DNA from: Candidatus Omnitrophota bacterium
GTDB taxonomy: Bacteria > Omnitrophota > Gorgyraeia > 2-01-FULL-45-10
Direction of reading: 5' to 3'
DNA: 54,529 nt
Assembly: GCA_903843285.1 (NCBI GenBank)
Contig: CAIMPC010000025.1
Location: forward strand, 1-54,529
Shown: positions 16,687 to 25,336 of the stretch, in pieces
Layout: each line of letters starts with the position of its first letter
Numbering within the stretch: the first letter of the stretch is position 1
Made by a program: the position numbers and the translations under genes
The notes under the pieces: generated by a model
Databases searched by the model: none
Seen by the model: only the letters and a program-made list of their open reading frames with translations
What the model was told of the DNA's origin: nothing

Positions 16687-18579
16687 CTATGGCTTTTTAT
16701 AGCTATCGACGGCGGTCTTTAGCAGCCGGCAATACATATCAAACCCGACGGAGCTGATATAGCCATGCTGTTCGACGCCGAGGAGGTTACCCGCCCCCCT
16801 GATCTGCAGATCCTCCATCGCGAGCTTAAACCCACTGCCCAGCTCCTGGAACTTCTTAATAGCGACTAATCTCTTCTGCGACTCCGCGCTAAGGACCATT
16901 CTCTTCGGCACCAGTAGATACGCATATGCCGCTCGCGTAAACCTGCCGACCCTTCCGCGAAGCTGGTATAATTCAGATAACCCGAATGCATCCGCTCTAT
17001 TTATAATTATAGTGTTTGCGTTTGGTATGTCTATGCCGGATTCGATGATAGTCGTAGAGACCAGGCAGTCAATCCGGCCTTTAATGAAGTTTATCATGGT
17101 CTCTTCGAGCATCTTCTCGGGCATCTGTCCGTGGGCCACTACTACATTGACTCCCGGCACCAGGCTCGATATCTTCCCGGCAATAAGCTCGATACCTTTA
17201 ACCCTGTTATGCACGAAAAATACCTGGCCACCCCTGGCTTTCTCCCTCAATATCGCTTCTTTAATCAGACCATCGTCATAATGCGTAACCTTTGTCTCGA
17301 CCGGTAGCCGCGCGGATGGAGGAGTGTTAATAACGGAGATATCTCTGCCCCCCATGAGAGCAAAATATAGCGTGCGAGGTATCGGCGTTGCCGTAAGCGT
17401 AAGCACATCCGTATTAATGCGGAGTTTTTTCAACCGCTCCTTATGCCTAACCCCGAATTTCTGTTCTTCATCTATTATCACCAGCCCAAGATCTTTAAAG
17501 ACGATATCATCCGATAAGAGTCGATGTGTTCCGATTATTATATCTACCCTGCCCGCAGCTATCCCGCCTATGATCTTAGACTGTTCCTGAGGCGTTCTGA
17601 ACCGCGATAACATCTCTACCATCACCGGCATATCGCGCATCCTGTCGCGGAAGGTGTTAATGTGCTGTTCGGCCAGGATCGTCGTCGGCACAAGTATGGC
17701 GACCTGCTTATTATCCATAACCGCCTTGAACGCAGCCCGAAGAGCGACTTCCGTCTTCCCGTAACCGACGTCTCCGCACAGGAGCCTATCCATCGGCTTA
17801 GGCGACTCCATATCCTTCTTAACCTCGGCTGTCGCGCGCAACTGATCCGCGGTCTCTTTATATGGAAACCTTTTCTCTAACTCTTTTTGCCACTCGGTAT
17901 CCGGAGAAAATTTAAACCCGCCAACAGCTGCGCGTTTTGCCTGAAGATCCAGAAGTTCCACGGCTATCTTTAATACGCCCTTCTTCGCCCGCTCCTTAGC
18001 GGCCCTCCAAAGCTTCGACCCGATCTTGTGCAGTTTGGGCAGGGACTTCTCAAATCCTAAGTACTTATGCACTTTGTCGACATCGCCGAACGGCACATAC
18101 AGCTTTTCGCGATCCGCATATTCTATCGCGAGATGCTCAACATATTTCTTATCGATCTTCAGTTTCTCTATGCCGAGATATTTTCCTATGCCATGCTCGG
18201 CATGCACTATATAATCGCCGGCGTCTATATCTACGAAATTGTCTATCGGAGATTCTTCCGACATAGCAAAGCTTTTACGCTGGATCTTCCTCCTGTATAT
18301 GCCTTTAACGGGTATGATTATCGCTACGCTGTGGGATTCTATATTGTCATATGTGATGGGATCAACGCTTCTTATCCTCTCGACCTTATTATCGAGAAGC
18401 TCTATCCTGAGAGGATATTCGAATGTTAGGGGATAAATCGTGATGGTATCGCCAATGCGGGAAAAATCGCCTTCTTCGGCGACCCTTTTTGTGACATGAT
18501 ATCCGTAATCGACAAGCTGTGAAGACAGCTTCTCTACGTCTATCTCTTCATTCTGACAGATCTTTATCGAATCGAACAC
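16687..18579 (-). CDS. mfd: Short Mfd-type transcription-repair coupling factor
   Basis: Mfd releases RNA polymerase stalled at DNA damage and recruits UvrA. This version is about 630 residues; typical Mfd is 1,100-1,200. In order I see a D2-like module related to UvrB (about 15-92: LVDYGYHVTKRVAEEGDF, YPLRIELLDNKVERIRSVDP), the RNA-polymerase-interacting domain (about 115-190: DYIVHAEHGIGKY), and a complete RecG-like motor with Walker A GDVGYGKT (269-276), DEEQ (370-373), TATPIPRT and QLRGRVGR. The rest of the UvrB-like part (D1), D3 and the C-terminal D7 are missing; the protein stops right after the motor. I chose GTG 18579, two bases after the argS stop; a TTG at 18648 inside argS is less likely. 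Neighbouring genes leave no room for missing domains. Confidence 0.88.
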   Translation of the reverse strand: MFDSIKICQNEEIDVEKLSSQLVDYGYHVTKRVAEEGDFSRIGDTITIYPLTFEYPLRIELLDNKVERIRSVDPITYDNIESHSVAIIIPVKGIYRRKIQRKSFAMSEESPIDNFVDIDAGDYIVHAEHGIGKYLGIEKLKIDKKYVEHLAIEYADREKLYVPFGDVDKVHKYLGFEKSLPKLHKIGSKLWRAAKERAKKGVLKIAVELLDLQAKRAAVGGFKFSPDTEWQKELEKRFPYKETADQLRATAEVKKDMESPKPMDRLLCGDVGYGKTEVALRAAFKAVMDNKQVAILVPTTILAEQHINTFRDRMRDMPVMVEMLSRFRTPQEQSKIIGGIAAGRVDIIIGTHRLLSDDIVFKDLGLVIIDEEQKFGVRHKERLKKLRINTDVLTLTATPIPRTLYFALMGGRDISVINTPPSARLPVETKVTHYDDGLIKEAILREKARGGQVFFVHNRVKGIELIAGKISSLVPGVNVVVAHGQMPEKMLEETMINFIKGRIDCLVSTTIIESGIDIPNANTIIINRADAFGLSELYQLRGRVGRFTRAAYAYLLVPKRMVLSAESQKRLVAIKKFQELGSGFKLAMEDLQIRGAGNLLGVEQHGYISSVGFDMYCRLLKTAVDSYKKP

Positions 18580-18581
18580 CG

Positions 18582-20264
18582 TTACATCTTCTTGGGAAGT
18601 GAAACCCCCAATAAACGTAATCCGTTGGCAAGGACTATTCTGATACAATTAACGAGGACAATCCTCGATCTTGTGAGATGCGGGTCATCACCCACGATTC
18701 TATGTTTGTTATAGAATGAATGAAAAACGCCTGAGAGATCCTGGATATATTGTAATACGACGTACGGCTCGAATGTCTTTGCGCTTAAGATCACTATCAT
18801 GGGGAATTGCCTGAGCATCCTCATAATCTCTATCTCTTCCGGTTCTTTCAATAAACTCGGATCGAAATTATTCGCTACATCGGCATCCTTGCCATAATCG
18901 AGAATCGACCAGATACGCGCGTGAGCGTATTGAATATAGAATACCGGATTCTCGGAAGACTCTTTCTTAATCATATCCAGGTCGAAATCGAGATGGCTGG
19001 ACATCCTCCTCATTATGAAGCAGAACCTCGAGACGTCCTTTCCGACCTCGCCCATGACTTCTCTAAGCGTCACAAATTCACCGGCTCTGGTAGACATCGA
19101 GACGACCTGGCCGTTCCTGTAAAGAGTGGCGAGCTGCACAATCAGGACGGATAATGAATCATCAGGATACCCGAGGGCCTTTATGGCGGCCTTCATCCTC
19201 GGGATGTATCCGTGATGGTCAGGGCCCCATATATCGATCAGCTTCTCAAATCCTCTATTATATTTCTCGAGGTGATATGCTATATCGGGCGTCAGATATG
19301 TCATGCTACCGTCCGATTTATATATTACACGATCTTTGTCATCACCCAGGAGTGTCGACTTAAACCATACAGCCCCTTCGCTTTCGTATATAAGGGCCTT
19401 CTGCTTAAGGATCTCCACGGCCTTTTCTATCTTACCCGAACCTTTAAGTGATTTCTGGCTATACCACATGTCGAACTTAACTCCGAAGTCATCGAGATCC
19501 TTCTTTATGTCCGAGAGTATCCACTCCAGGCCGAATTCCCTGAATATGTCAAAGCCTTCCGCGCCCACCAGAGTCCTGCCGTATTTCTTCTCCATATCGC
19601 TTGCAATGTCTATAACGTAGGATCCTTTATATCCGTCTTCCGGAAATTGCTCGTTCAAGCCGCATAGGTTCATATAACGCGCCCTGATAGATCGGCCGAG
19701 CATATTCATCTGGTTGCCTTCATCATTCAGATAATACTCTCTCGTAACATCGTACCCGATAAACTTCATGATATTGGACAGGCTGTCGCCGAGCGCGGCC
19801 TGTCGGCCATGCGCTATCGTAAGGGGGCCTGTCGGATTCGCGCTGACAAACTCTATCTGCATCTTTAGGTTGCGGCCGACATCGGACCTGCCAAAATCCT
19901 GATCCTCTTTAATGATATCGAGCAGAACACCTGAGAGGTAGTTTTTACTGACGAAGAAATTGATAAATCCTGGGGGTTTTATTTCTACCTTATCGATAAT
20001 ATCTTTTAAAGCAGATGATGAGATGATCGGTTCGAGCTTTGCCTTAACGATATTGGCAAAATCTACCGGAGATCTTTTTGCAATCTTAGATGTTTTTAAC
20101 GCGATATTGGATGAGAGATCACCATGGGATTTATCTTTAGGGATCTCCAGCTCTACCTTGGCTTCGAGGATGGATGAAGTCTGTGCATTAATGTCCGAAA
20201 GCGCCGCGCCTACGGCACTCTCTATCGCAAATGCTAATTTTTTTTCAATCTCGCCATAATGCAT
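18582..20264 (-). CDS. argS: Arginyl-tRNA synthetase
   Basis: ArgRS charges tRNA-Arg. The 560-residue class I enzyme shows the N-terminal additional domain (about 1-110), the first signature as FVSANPTGPLTIAHGR, a second-signature region degenerated to VVSMSTRAGEF, and the C-terminal DALR anticodon-binding domain (about 440-560, with FHSFYNKHRIV). Length is normal. It follows rsfS by 7 bases and is followed at once by mfd, so the three are one transcript. The KMSKS motif is often altered in ArgRS, so this variation is not alarming. Confidence 0.96.
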   Translation of the reverse strand: MHYGEIEKKLAFAIESAVGAALSDINAQTSSILEAKVELEIPKDKSHGDLSSNIALKTSKIAKRSPVDFANIVKAKLEPIISSSALKDIIDKVEIKPPGFINFFVSKNYLSGVLLDIIKEDQDFGRSDVGRNLKMQIEFVSANPTGPLTIAHGRQAALGDSLSNIMKFIGYDVTREYYLNDEGNQMNMLGRSIRARYMNLCGLNEQFPEDGYKGSYVIDIASDMEKKYGRTLVGAEGFDIFREFGLEWILSDIKKDLDDFGVKFDMWYSQKSLKGSGKIEKAVEILKQKALIYESEGAVWFKSTLLGDDKDRVIYKSDGSMTYLTPDIAYHLEKYNRGFEKLIDIWGPDHHGYIPRMKAAIKALGYPDDSLSVLIVQLATLYRNGQVVSMSTRAGEFVTLREVMGEVGKDVSRFCFIMRRMSSHLDFDLDMIKKESSENPVFYIQYAHARIWSILDYGKDADVANNFDPSLLKEPEEIEIMRMLRQFPMIVILSAKTFEPYVVLQYIQDLSGVFHSFYNKHRIVGDDPHLTRSRIVLVNCIRIVLANGLRLLGVSLPKKM

Positions 20265-20271
20265 CGATATG

Positions 20272-20766
20272 TTATCTAATCTTCTTTCGGGACGTCTTCT
20301 TATTCGTTCTTTTCTTGGCCTTAACCATAACTCGCTTAGCGGGCTTTTTGGTTTTTCTTGAAGCGCCCGGTCGCTTTTTGGCAGTACGAAATGGCTTCTT
20401 CCTGTAACCGGGTGCGCCTTCTTCTTTAAACTGCTCCTGGGGCGCGATCGACCATAACTTCTCTAAGTCGTAGAATTTGCGCCTATCCTTCAGGAAGACA
20501 TGAACTACAACGTCGCCAAAATCCGAAAGAATCCACGATGCTTCTCTCTGGCCTTCCACATGGCGCAGTCTATTCCCTTTTTCGATCAGCTTCCTGGTTA
20601 TATGGTCCGATATCGCCCGCACATGGGTGGTGGATGTCCCGCTGGCTATAACGAAATAGTCGCAGATGCCGGAGACCTTTCGCATCTTTATGGTTACTAT
20701 GTCTATGCCCTTCTTATCCGAAGCGGCATTAGCCACCATCAACGCCTTACGTTTAGAATTAATCAT
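20272..20766 (-). CDS. rsfS: Ribosomal silencing factor RsfS with basic tail
   Basis: RsfS binds ribosomal protein uL14 and blocks subunit joining when nutrients are short. Residues 1-110 match the family (DIVTIKMRKVSGICDYFVI, SWILSDFGDVVVHVF, FYDLEKLW). Normal RsfS ends near here; this protein continues for about 50 residues rich in Lys and Arg, resembling the tails of RNA-binding proteins. The gene begins 24 bases after an intrinsic terminator, and no promoter fits between, so its transcription may depend on read-through. Neighbours nadD and obg are the common partners of rsfS. Confidence 0.93.
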   Translation of the reverse strand: MINSKRKALMVANAASDKKGIDIVTIKMRKVSGICDYFVIASGTSTTHVRAISDHITRKLIEKGNRLRHVEGQREASWILSDFGDVVVHVFLKDRRKFYDLEKLWSIAPQEQFKEEGAPGYRKKPFRTAKKRPGASRKTKKPAKRVMVKAKKRTNKKTSRKKIR

Positions 20767-20789
20767 TTATCCTCTTCTTTATTGAGCAC

Positions 20790-20844
20790 AAAAAAGATTA
20801 CACAGACTATCGGCCTAAATAAATTGCTTCTAATCTGTGTAATC
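20790..20844 (-). terminator. Intrinsic terminator after the zinc-ribbon gene
   Basis: A perfect 11-bp stem (GATTACACAGA / TCTGTGTAATC) with a 27-base loop is followed on the minus strand by six T. It starts 7 bases after the stop codon of the small gene at 20851-20994 and lies 24 bases before rsfS, so it can act as a partial terminator setting the rsfS-argS-mfd level. Confidence 0.8.
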
Positions 20845-20850
20845 GTAATA

Positions 20851-20994
20851 TTACTTCATTATCTTATACATTCCGGTGTTGCAGGTTGTGCATTTCCCCT
20901 TCATAGCTGTTCTCTTATTCTTCATTGTGACCTGTTGTGTGTCCTTCATCTCTTTCTTAGATTTACACTTTACGCAATATCCGACTTCTGCCAT
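20851..20994 (-). CDS. 47-residue zinc-ribbon protein (DUF5679-like)
   Basis: The short protein begins MAEVGYCVKCKSKKEM and ends with CTTCNTGMYKIMK. Two CxxC pairs (Cys 7/10 and Cys 35/38) would hold one zinc ion. The wording, including QVTMKNKRTAMKG between the pairs, fits DUF5679. The ribosome site GGAGGTGAT is nearly perfect, a consensus-like promoter lies 50 bases upstream and a strong terminator follows, so it is an independent and probably highly expressed gene. The function of the family is unknown; nucleic-acid or ribosome binding is plausible for such a small basic zinc ribbon. Confidence 0.87.
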   Translation of the reverse strand: MAEVGYCVKCKSKKEMKDTQQVTMKNKRTAMKGKCTTCNTGMYKIMK

Positions 20995-21040
20995 TTTGCA
21001 TCACCTCCTTAAGATAGCTTCTGTAACTAAATTTGTCTTA

Positions 21041-21069
21041 ATTATACACGCTAAAAGCTGCATGGTCAA
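21041..21069 (-). promoter_or_regulatory. Promoter of the zinc-ribbon gene (and rsfS by read-through)
   Basis: TTGACC (21064-21069), 17-base spacer, perfect TATAAT (21041-21046) on the minus strand. The leader is about 40 bases and ends in a near-perfect Shine-Dalgarno. Confidence 0.82.
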
Positions 21070-21083
21070 GGGCAAACAGGCAC

Positions 21084-21653
21084 TTATTTATACAACTTGC
21101 GATCTGCTATATAGTTTCGCACTTTCTCAGGAACGAGGTATCTGATCGATTTTCCGGCGCTAAGCCGCTTTCTAATATCCTCCGATGACACCTCTATGGG
21201 GGTTATGACCACCGTTTCGACCTCCTTAGGAACATCCGTAACGGGATAGCCGGGACGATTGGCGACTACAAACTTTGATATCTTAAATATATCGTTAACA
21301 TTTTTCCATGAAAACAAGTCCTTCAGGAGATCGGAACCGGTTATAAAGTATAGCTGGGCATCCTCTCCATGCTTTGCCCTGAATTCCTTCAGGGTGTCAA
21401 TAGAGTATGATGTCTTCTTCCTGCCTATCTCGAAATTTGACACCTCAAACGCCGGATTATCCTCTATAGCGAGTTCAACCATCTTAATTCTGTCACCGGG
21501 CTTAATATCGCCTTCGACGTTTTTATGCGGAGGCATGTAAGATGGCACAAAGATGACCTTGTCCAGCTTAAGCTTAGAGAGGGCTTCATTGGCAAGGATA
21601 AGGTGCCCTATATGTATAGGATTAAATGTTCCGCCCAATACTCCTATTCGCAT
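21084..21653 (-). CDS. nadD: Nicotinate-nucleotide adenylyltransferase
   Basis: NadD makes deamido-NAD from nicotinate mononucleotide and ATP. The 189-residue protein opens with GVLGGTFNPIHIGHL, carrying the nucleotidyltransferase HxGH motif, and has FVPSYMPPHK, SYSIDTLKEF and, near the end, SSEDIRKRLSAGKSIRYLVP, all conserved. It starts 13 bases after proA. The nadD-rsfS neighbourhood is widely conserved. Confidence 0.96.
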   Translation of the reverse strand: MRIGVLGGTFNPIHIGHLILANEALSKLKLDKVIFVPSYMPPHKNVEGDIKPGDRIKMVELAIEDNPAFEVSNFEIGRKKTSYSIDTLKEFRAKHGEDAQLYFITGSDLLKDLFSWKNVNDIFKISKFVVANRPGYPVTDVPKEVETVVITPIEVSSEDIRKRLSAGKSIRYLVPEKVRNYIADRKLYK

Positions 21654-21666
21654 CTCTCCCGCTCTC

Positions 21667-22923
21667 CTATCTTCTAATCTGCCCGCTACCGAAAATCAGA
21701 TACTTATATGAAGTCAACTCCAGAAGGCCCATCGGGCCACGTGCGTGTATCTTGTCCGTGGATATGCCCATCTCGGCGCCCTTGCCGAACTGCCCGCCAT
21801 CGGTGAACCTTGTAGATGCATTAACATACACGCATGCGGAATCGACTTCATTCAGGAATTTTCCGGAGGCCTTCTTATCCTTAGTGATTATGGCATCCGA
21901 GTGATACGACCCGTATTTCATAATATGCGCGATGGCTTCATCGATATCATTAACCACCTTTACCGATAATATCAGGTCGAGATATTCCGTATACCAATCG
22001 CTCTCCACTGCGCGTTTCACGCCGGAGGATATTCGCCGCGTCGCATCGCATCCCCTGATCTCTACCCCGGAACCGGCAAAAGCTTTTATCATGCAGGGAA
22101 GGAACCTGCCGGCAATTTTTTTATGCACCAGCATCGTCTCCATCGCGTTGCAAACTCCGGGCCTCTGGATCTTTGCATTGAGGCATATATCTTCCGCCAT
22201 CTTAAGATCTGCGCCGGAATCGACGTAAGTATGGCACACGCCTTTATAATGTTTTATTATCGGTATGCGCGATCTCTTCACGACCTCCCTGATCAGCGAT
22301 TCTCCACCCCTGGGCATGACGAGATCTATCAGGCCATCCTGAATCAGCAGTTCATTTACAACTCTTCGATCCGTGTCCTTTATTAATTCTATCGAACCCT
22401 TAGGAAGCTTACTTTTATTAGCGACGCCGGTAAGAACATTAAATATGGCGGTATTGGACTTTATGCTCTCGCTCCCGCCCCTAAGAATTATGGCATTAGA
22501 TGACTTTAAGCACAGTCCAATGCAATCGCTGGTAACGTTCGGCCTGGCTTCGTATATTATTAATATCACTCCGATCGGAACTCTGACCTTCTTAATAAGA
22601 AGCCCATTGGGCCTTCGCACAGATTCAATGATCTCTCCTACGGGATCCTTCATCCGCGCGATATCAAACATCGATTTCGCCATGCCGGAGATCCTGGATT
22701 CGGTAAGCCCGAGACGATCGATAAATGCGGAAGGCATACCTCTTTGTATGGCCGTAGCCAAATCCTTCTTATTTTCTTTGATTATGTAAGATCTATTTTT
22801 TACCAACGCCTTACCCATGGCAATAAGCGCCCGATTCTTATCCCGAGTACTGACTAAGGCGAGTTTTCGGGACGCACATTTAACGCGCTCACACAATCTT
22901 TTGATTTCGCCAGAGGTCATCAT
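21667..22923 (-). CDS. proA: Gamma-glutamyl phosphate reductase
   Basis: ProA reduces gamma-glutamyl phosphate to glutamate semialdehyde in proline synthesis, using NADPH. The 418-residue protein has the aldehyde-dehydrogenase fold with VIYEARPNVTSDCIGLCLKS, LRGGSES, LVMPRGGE and the catalytic-cysteine region PGVCNAMETMLVHK, ending with GPMGLLELTSYKY. Its ATG overlaps the proB stop by 4 bases, the usual proB-proA coupling. Confidence 0.97.
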   Translation of the reverse strand: MMTSGEIKRLCERVKCASRKLALVSTRDKNRALIAMGKALVKNRSYIIKENKKDLATAIQRGMPSAFIDRLGLTESRISGMAKSMFDIARMKDPVGEIIESVRRPNGLLIKKVRVPIGVILIIYEARPNVTSDCIGLCLKSSNAIILRGGSESIKSNTAIFNVLTGVANKSKLPKGSIELIKDTDRRVVNELLIQDGLIDLVMPRGGESLIREVVKRSRIPIIKHYKGVCHTYVDSGADLKMAEDICLNAKIQRPGVCNAMETMLVHKKIAGRFLPCMIKAFAGSGVEIRGCDATRRISSGVKRAVESDWYTEYLDLILSVKVVNDIDEAIAHIMKYGSYHSDAIITKDKKASGKFLNEVDSACVYVNASTRFTDGGQFGKGAEMGISTDKIHARGPMGLLELTSYKYLIFGSGQIRR

Positions 22924-24011
22924 AATATCACCAGATTATTTTTATGAACAACTTCATCCTTTGCCTTACATCCGAGAATGCCTTTAAAATCACGAGACTT
23001 CAAGCCTTTAATTTTATTCACATCAATAGCCGAATAATTGGATACCCCGCGCGCAAATTCGGAGCCCTGCCTATCCGATATTACGATAACGTCACCGGAT
23101 GCAAAATCACCGTCGATGCCTACTATGCCGGAAGCCAGAAGGCTCTTATTTCCATGACATAAGGCCGATCTCGCGCCATCATCCACGCAAATGGAGCCTT
23201 TGGCCTTAGATGAATATGCTATCCATCGTTTTTTTGCATCATGGCTTTTTTTGTCGCAAATTATTTTTGTGCCAACGCCCTCACCATCCACCACTATCCT
23301 GTAGAGTATATTCTTAGCCCTGCCATTTGCTATAATGCAGTCTATTCCGGCTTTCGATGCCGCCCTGGCAGAGGCAAGTTTAGTCGCCATACCGCCGGTA
23401 CCCAGATCGCAGTGGCTCTTCCCGGCGAGCCTCATAACCTTCTGACTCACATCGGTAACGGTGTTTATAACCGACCCATTCTCATCGAGGAGCCCGTCTA
23501 CATCGGTAAGCATAATCAGCGTATCACACCCGGCAATATCCGCCACAAGGCTCGACAGACGATCGTTGTCACCGCACCTTATCTCGTCCGTAGCCACTGT
23601 ATCATTCTCATTAATTATAGGCACAACGTTGTGTTTAAGGATGGCATCTATCGTATGTTTAATATTAAGATATCTCTTCCTGTCATTAAAGTCCTCCTGG
23701 GTCAGAAGAATCTGGGCGGTCAGGTAACCGTACTCTTTAAAATATTCGCTGTAGAGCTGCATCAGGTAATTCTGACCTATAGCGGCTGCGGCCTGAAGGC
23801 TTGCAAGTTCGAGAGGCCTCTTCTTCATGCCCAGAAGCCACATACCCGAGCCTATCGCGCCGCTCGTCACGATAAGCACATCGATGCCCTTCTTTCGTAT
23901 ATCGGAAACCTGAGACGCTATATCTCTGACACGGAGCTTATCCAGGCCCCTGTCCTTGGACGTCAATACTTTAGTGCCAACCTTTATGACAATCTTTCTA
24001 TTCTTCTTCAC
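22920..24011 (-). CDS. proB: Glutamate 5-kinase
   Basis: ProB phosphorylates glutamate, the first and feedback-controlled step of proline synthesis. Residues 1-255 form the amino-acid kinase domain (IVIKVGTKVL, VTSGAIGSG, INENDTVAT, DLGTGGMATKLASARAA); residues 270-355 form the C-terminal PUA domain (GSICVDDGARSAL, SGIVGIDGDF). It overlaps the end of obg and the start of proA by 4 bases each, so obg, proB and proA are translationally coupled. Confidence 0.97.
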   Translation of the reverse strand: MKKNRKIVIKVGTKVLTSKDRGLDKLRVRDIASQVSDIRKKGIDVLIVTSGAIGSGMWLLGMKKRPLELASLQAAAAIGQNYLMQLYSEYFKEYGYLTAQILLTQEDFNDRKRYLNIKHTIDAILKHNVVPIINENDTVATDEIRCGDNDRLSSLVADIAGCDTLIMLTDVDGLLDENGSVINTVTDVSQKVMRLAGKSHCDLGTGGMATKLASARAASKAGIDCIIANGRAKNILYRIVVDGEGVGTKIICDKKSHDAKKRWIAYSSKAKGSICVDDGARSALCHGNKSLLASGIVGIDGDFASGDVIVISDRQGSEFARGVSNYSAIDVNKIKGLKSRDFKGILGCKAKDEVVHKNNLVIL

Positions 24012-24988
24012 GATCTGACCTTTAAGCTCTTCACTTTCTTATATACCGCCGAGAGCAACTCCTTAATACCCTCTCCCGTCAAAGCGGATATCGGGAATAC
24101 CTTCTTCTTTGGAAATGCCTTCCTGAACTTCTTAATATTAATTTCGGCGCCGGGATTATCTATCTTATTTAATGCAATGAACTGAAACTTCTTGGCAAGC
24201 TCCTTACTGTATGCCTTAAGCTCAAAGATTAATTTCTTATAGTCACCCACGGGATCCCTGCCTTCGAATCCCGATATATCTACCAGATGTATAAGTATCT
24301 TCGTGCGCTCTATATGCCTTAAAAATCTGTCGCCCAGGCCCCTGCCTTCATGCGCGCCTTCGATCAGCCCCGGTATCTCGGCGACTACCATGGATGCTTC
24401 GGAATGAATTCTGACCACGCCAAGCACGGGCTCCTTAGTCGTAAAAGGATAATTGGCTATCTTAGGATGTGCGCTGGATATTTTGGAGATAAGCGTAGAT
24501 TTGCCGGCATTGGGATAACCTATGATTCCGGCGTCCGCGATTAGTTTTAACTCCAGAAGAATGATCTTCTCTTGTCCGGCAGAGCCCTTAGTGGCCTCAT
24601 GATTTCGGGAGTTTCCCCTGCCGCCGGGTCCGCCCTTGGCCACAATGACTTTATCGCCAATATGGACAAGATCACGTATGATAAGCCCCGTATCGGAATC
24701 CTTAATTAATGTGCCGGGAGGCACTTTTATGACGAGATCCTTGCCTCGCGCGCCCTTCTTCTGGGTTGAACTGCCATGGTAGCCGCGCTCGGCCTCATGA
24801 TGCTGTCTATATTGGAAATCTAGGAGGGTCTGGACATTCGCGTCGACTAAGAAGACCACATCTCCACCGTCGCCGCCAGGCCCGCCATCGGGCGAGCCTA
24901 CTCTATTATATTTATCTCTGTAGAAACTACTGCAGCCATCTCCGCCATCACCGGCCTTAATGTACACCCTTGCTTCGTCTATGAACAC
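24008..24988 (-). CDS. obg: Obg/CgtA GTPase without the C-terminal OCT domain
   Basis: Obg is an essential GTPase of large-subunit assembly and stress response. The 326-residue protein has the glycine-rich Obg fold (1-156: FIDEARVYIKAGDGGDGCSS) and a G domain with G1 GYPNAGKST, G3 AEIPGLIEGAHEG, G4 NKID and G5 SALTG. It ends after the G domain; the OCT domain of some Gram-positive Obg proteins is absent. It lies downstream of rplU and rpmA, the standard location, but an inverted repeat pair separates it from rpmA. Confidence 0.96.
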   Translation of the reverse strand: MFIDEARVYIKAGDGGDGCSSFYRDKYNRVGSPDGGPGGDGGDVVFLVDANVQTLLDFQYRQHHEAERGYHGSSTQKKGARGKDLVIKVPPGTLIKDSDTGLIIRDLVHIGDKVIVAKGGPGGRGNSRNHEATKGSAGQEKIILLELKLIADAGIIGYPNAGKSTLISKISSAHPKIANYPFTTKEPVLGVVRIHSEASMVVAEIPGLIEGAHEGRGLGDRFLRHIERTKILIHLVDISGFEGRDPVGDYKKLIFELKAYSKELAKKFQFIALNKIDNPGAEINIKKFRKAFPKKKVFPISALTGEGIKELLSAVYKKVKSLKVRS

Positions 24989-25024
24989 TTTTGGGAGCCT
25001 TCCATGTCAGGAAATAAGGACCAG

Positions 25025-25095
25025 AGAAAATAGGAACGGACACCTATTTTCTAGCCAGCTTCGGTTAGGAAAATGGGTGTCCGCCCCTATTTTCC
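25025..25095. repeat. Pair of REP-like palindromes in inverted orientation (REPIN-like)
   Basis: Two 28-base arms (25025-25052 and 25068-25095) are inverted copies of each other at about 22 of 28 positions, and each arm is itself nearly palindromic (GGAAAATrGG ... CCwATTTTCC). They flank a 15-base spacer between rpmA and obg. This double-palindrome form matches REPIN elements mobilised in trans by RAYT (Y1-type) transposases; none is encoded in the window. As RNA it could form a stable hairpin within the rpmA-obg message. Confidence 0.72.
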
Positions 25096-25100
25096 ATGAA

Positions 25101-25331
25101 TTACTTTTCGTCGGGAATTACGCTTACTACCTTATTAGGCTTAAAATTAACTACGCCCGAGACGAGCGCAAAAAGCGTGTCATCTCTACCGATGCCCACA
25201 TTGGCTCCCGGCTTAAATGATCTCCCCCTCTGCTTCACGATTATACTGCCGGCCTTGACGACCTCACCCTTATACTTTTTTACGCCCCTGGTCTTCGGAT
25301 TACCGTCGCGGCCATTTACCATGTGTGCCAT
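25101..25331 (-). CDS. rpmA: 50S ribosomal protein L27
   Basis: bL27 sits near the peptidyl-transferase centre. The 76-residue protein starts [20 protein letters not shown], lacking part of the usual GGGSS-type stretch after MAHK, and continues with the standard core ([27 protein letters not shown]). It is slightly shorter than the typical 80-90 residues because of that N-terminal region. It follows rplU by 5 bases. Confidence 0.96.
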   Translation of the reverse strand: MAHMVNGRDGNPKTRGVKKYKGEVVKAGSIIVKQRGRSFKPGANVGIGRDDTLFALVSGVVNFKPNKVVSVIPDEK

Positions 25332-25336
25332 TATCT

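Noticed and set aside
16687..18648. Frameshift or fragmented full-length mfd
   Set aside because: Intact argS immediately upstream and the next promoter downstream leave no space for the missing domains, and the reading frame is undisturbed. A naturally short protein explains the data better.
23241..24185. Open reading frame of 314 codons on the plus strand
   Set aside because: It lies exactly opposite proB, whose protein is fully conserved. The plus-strand translation has no recognisable domain and no ribosome site.
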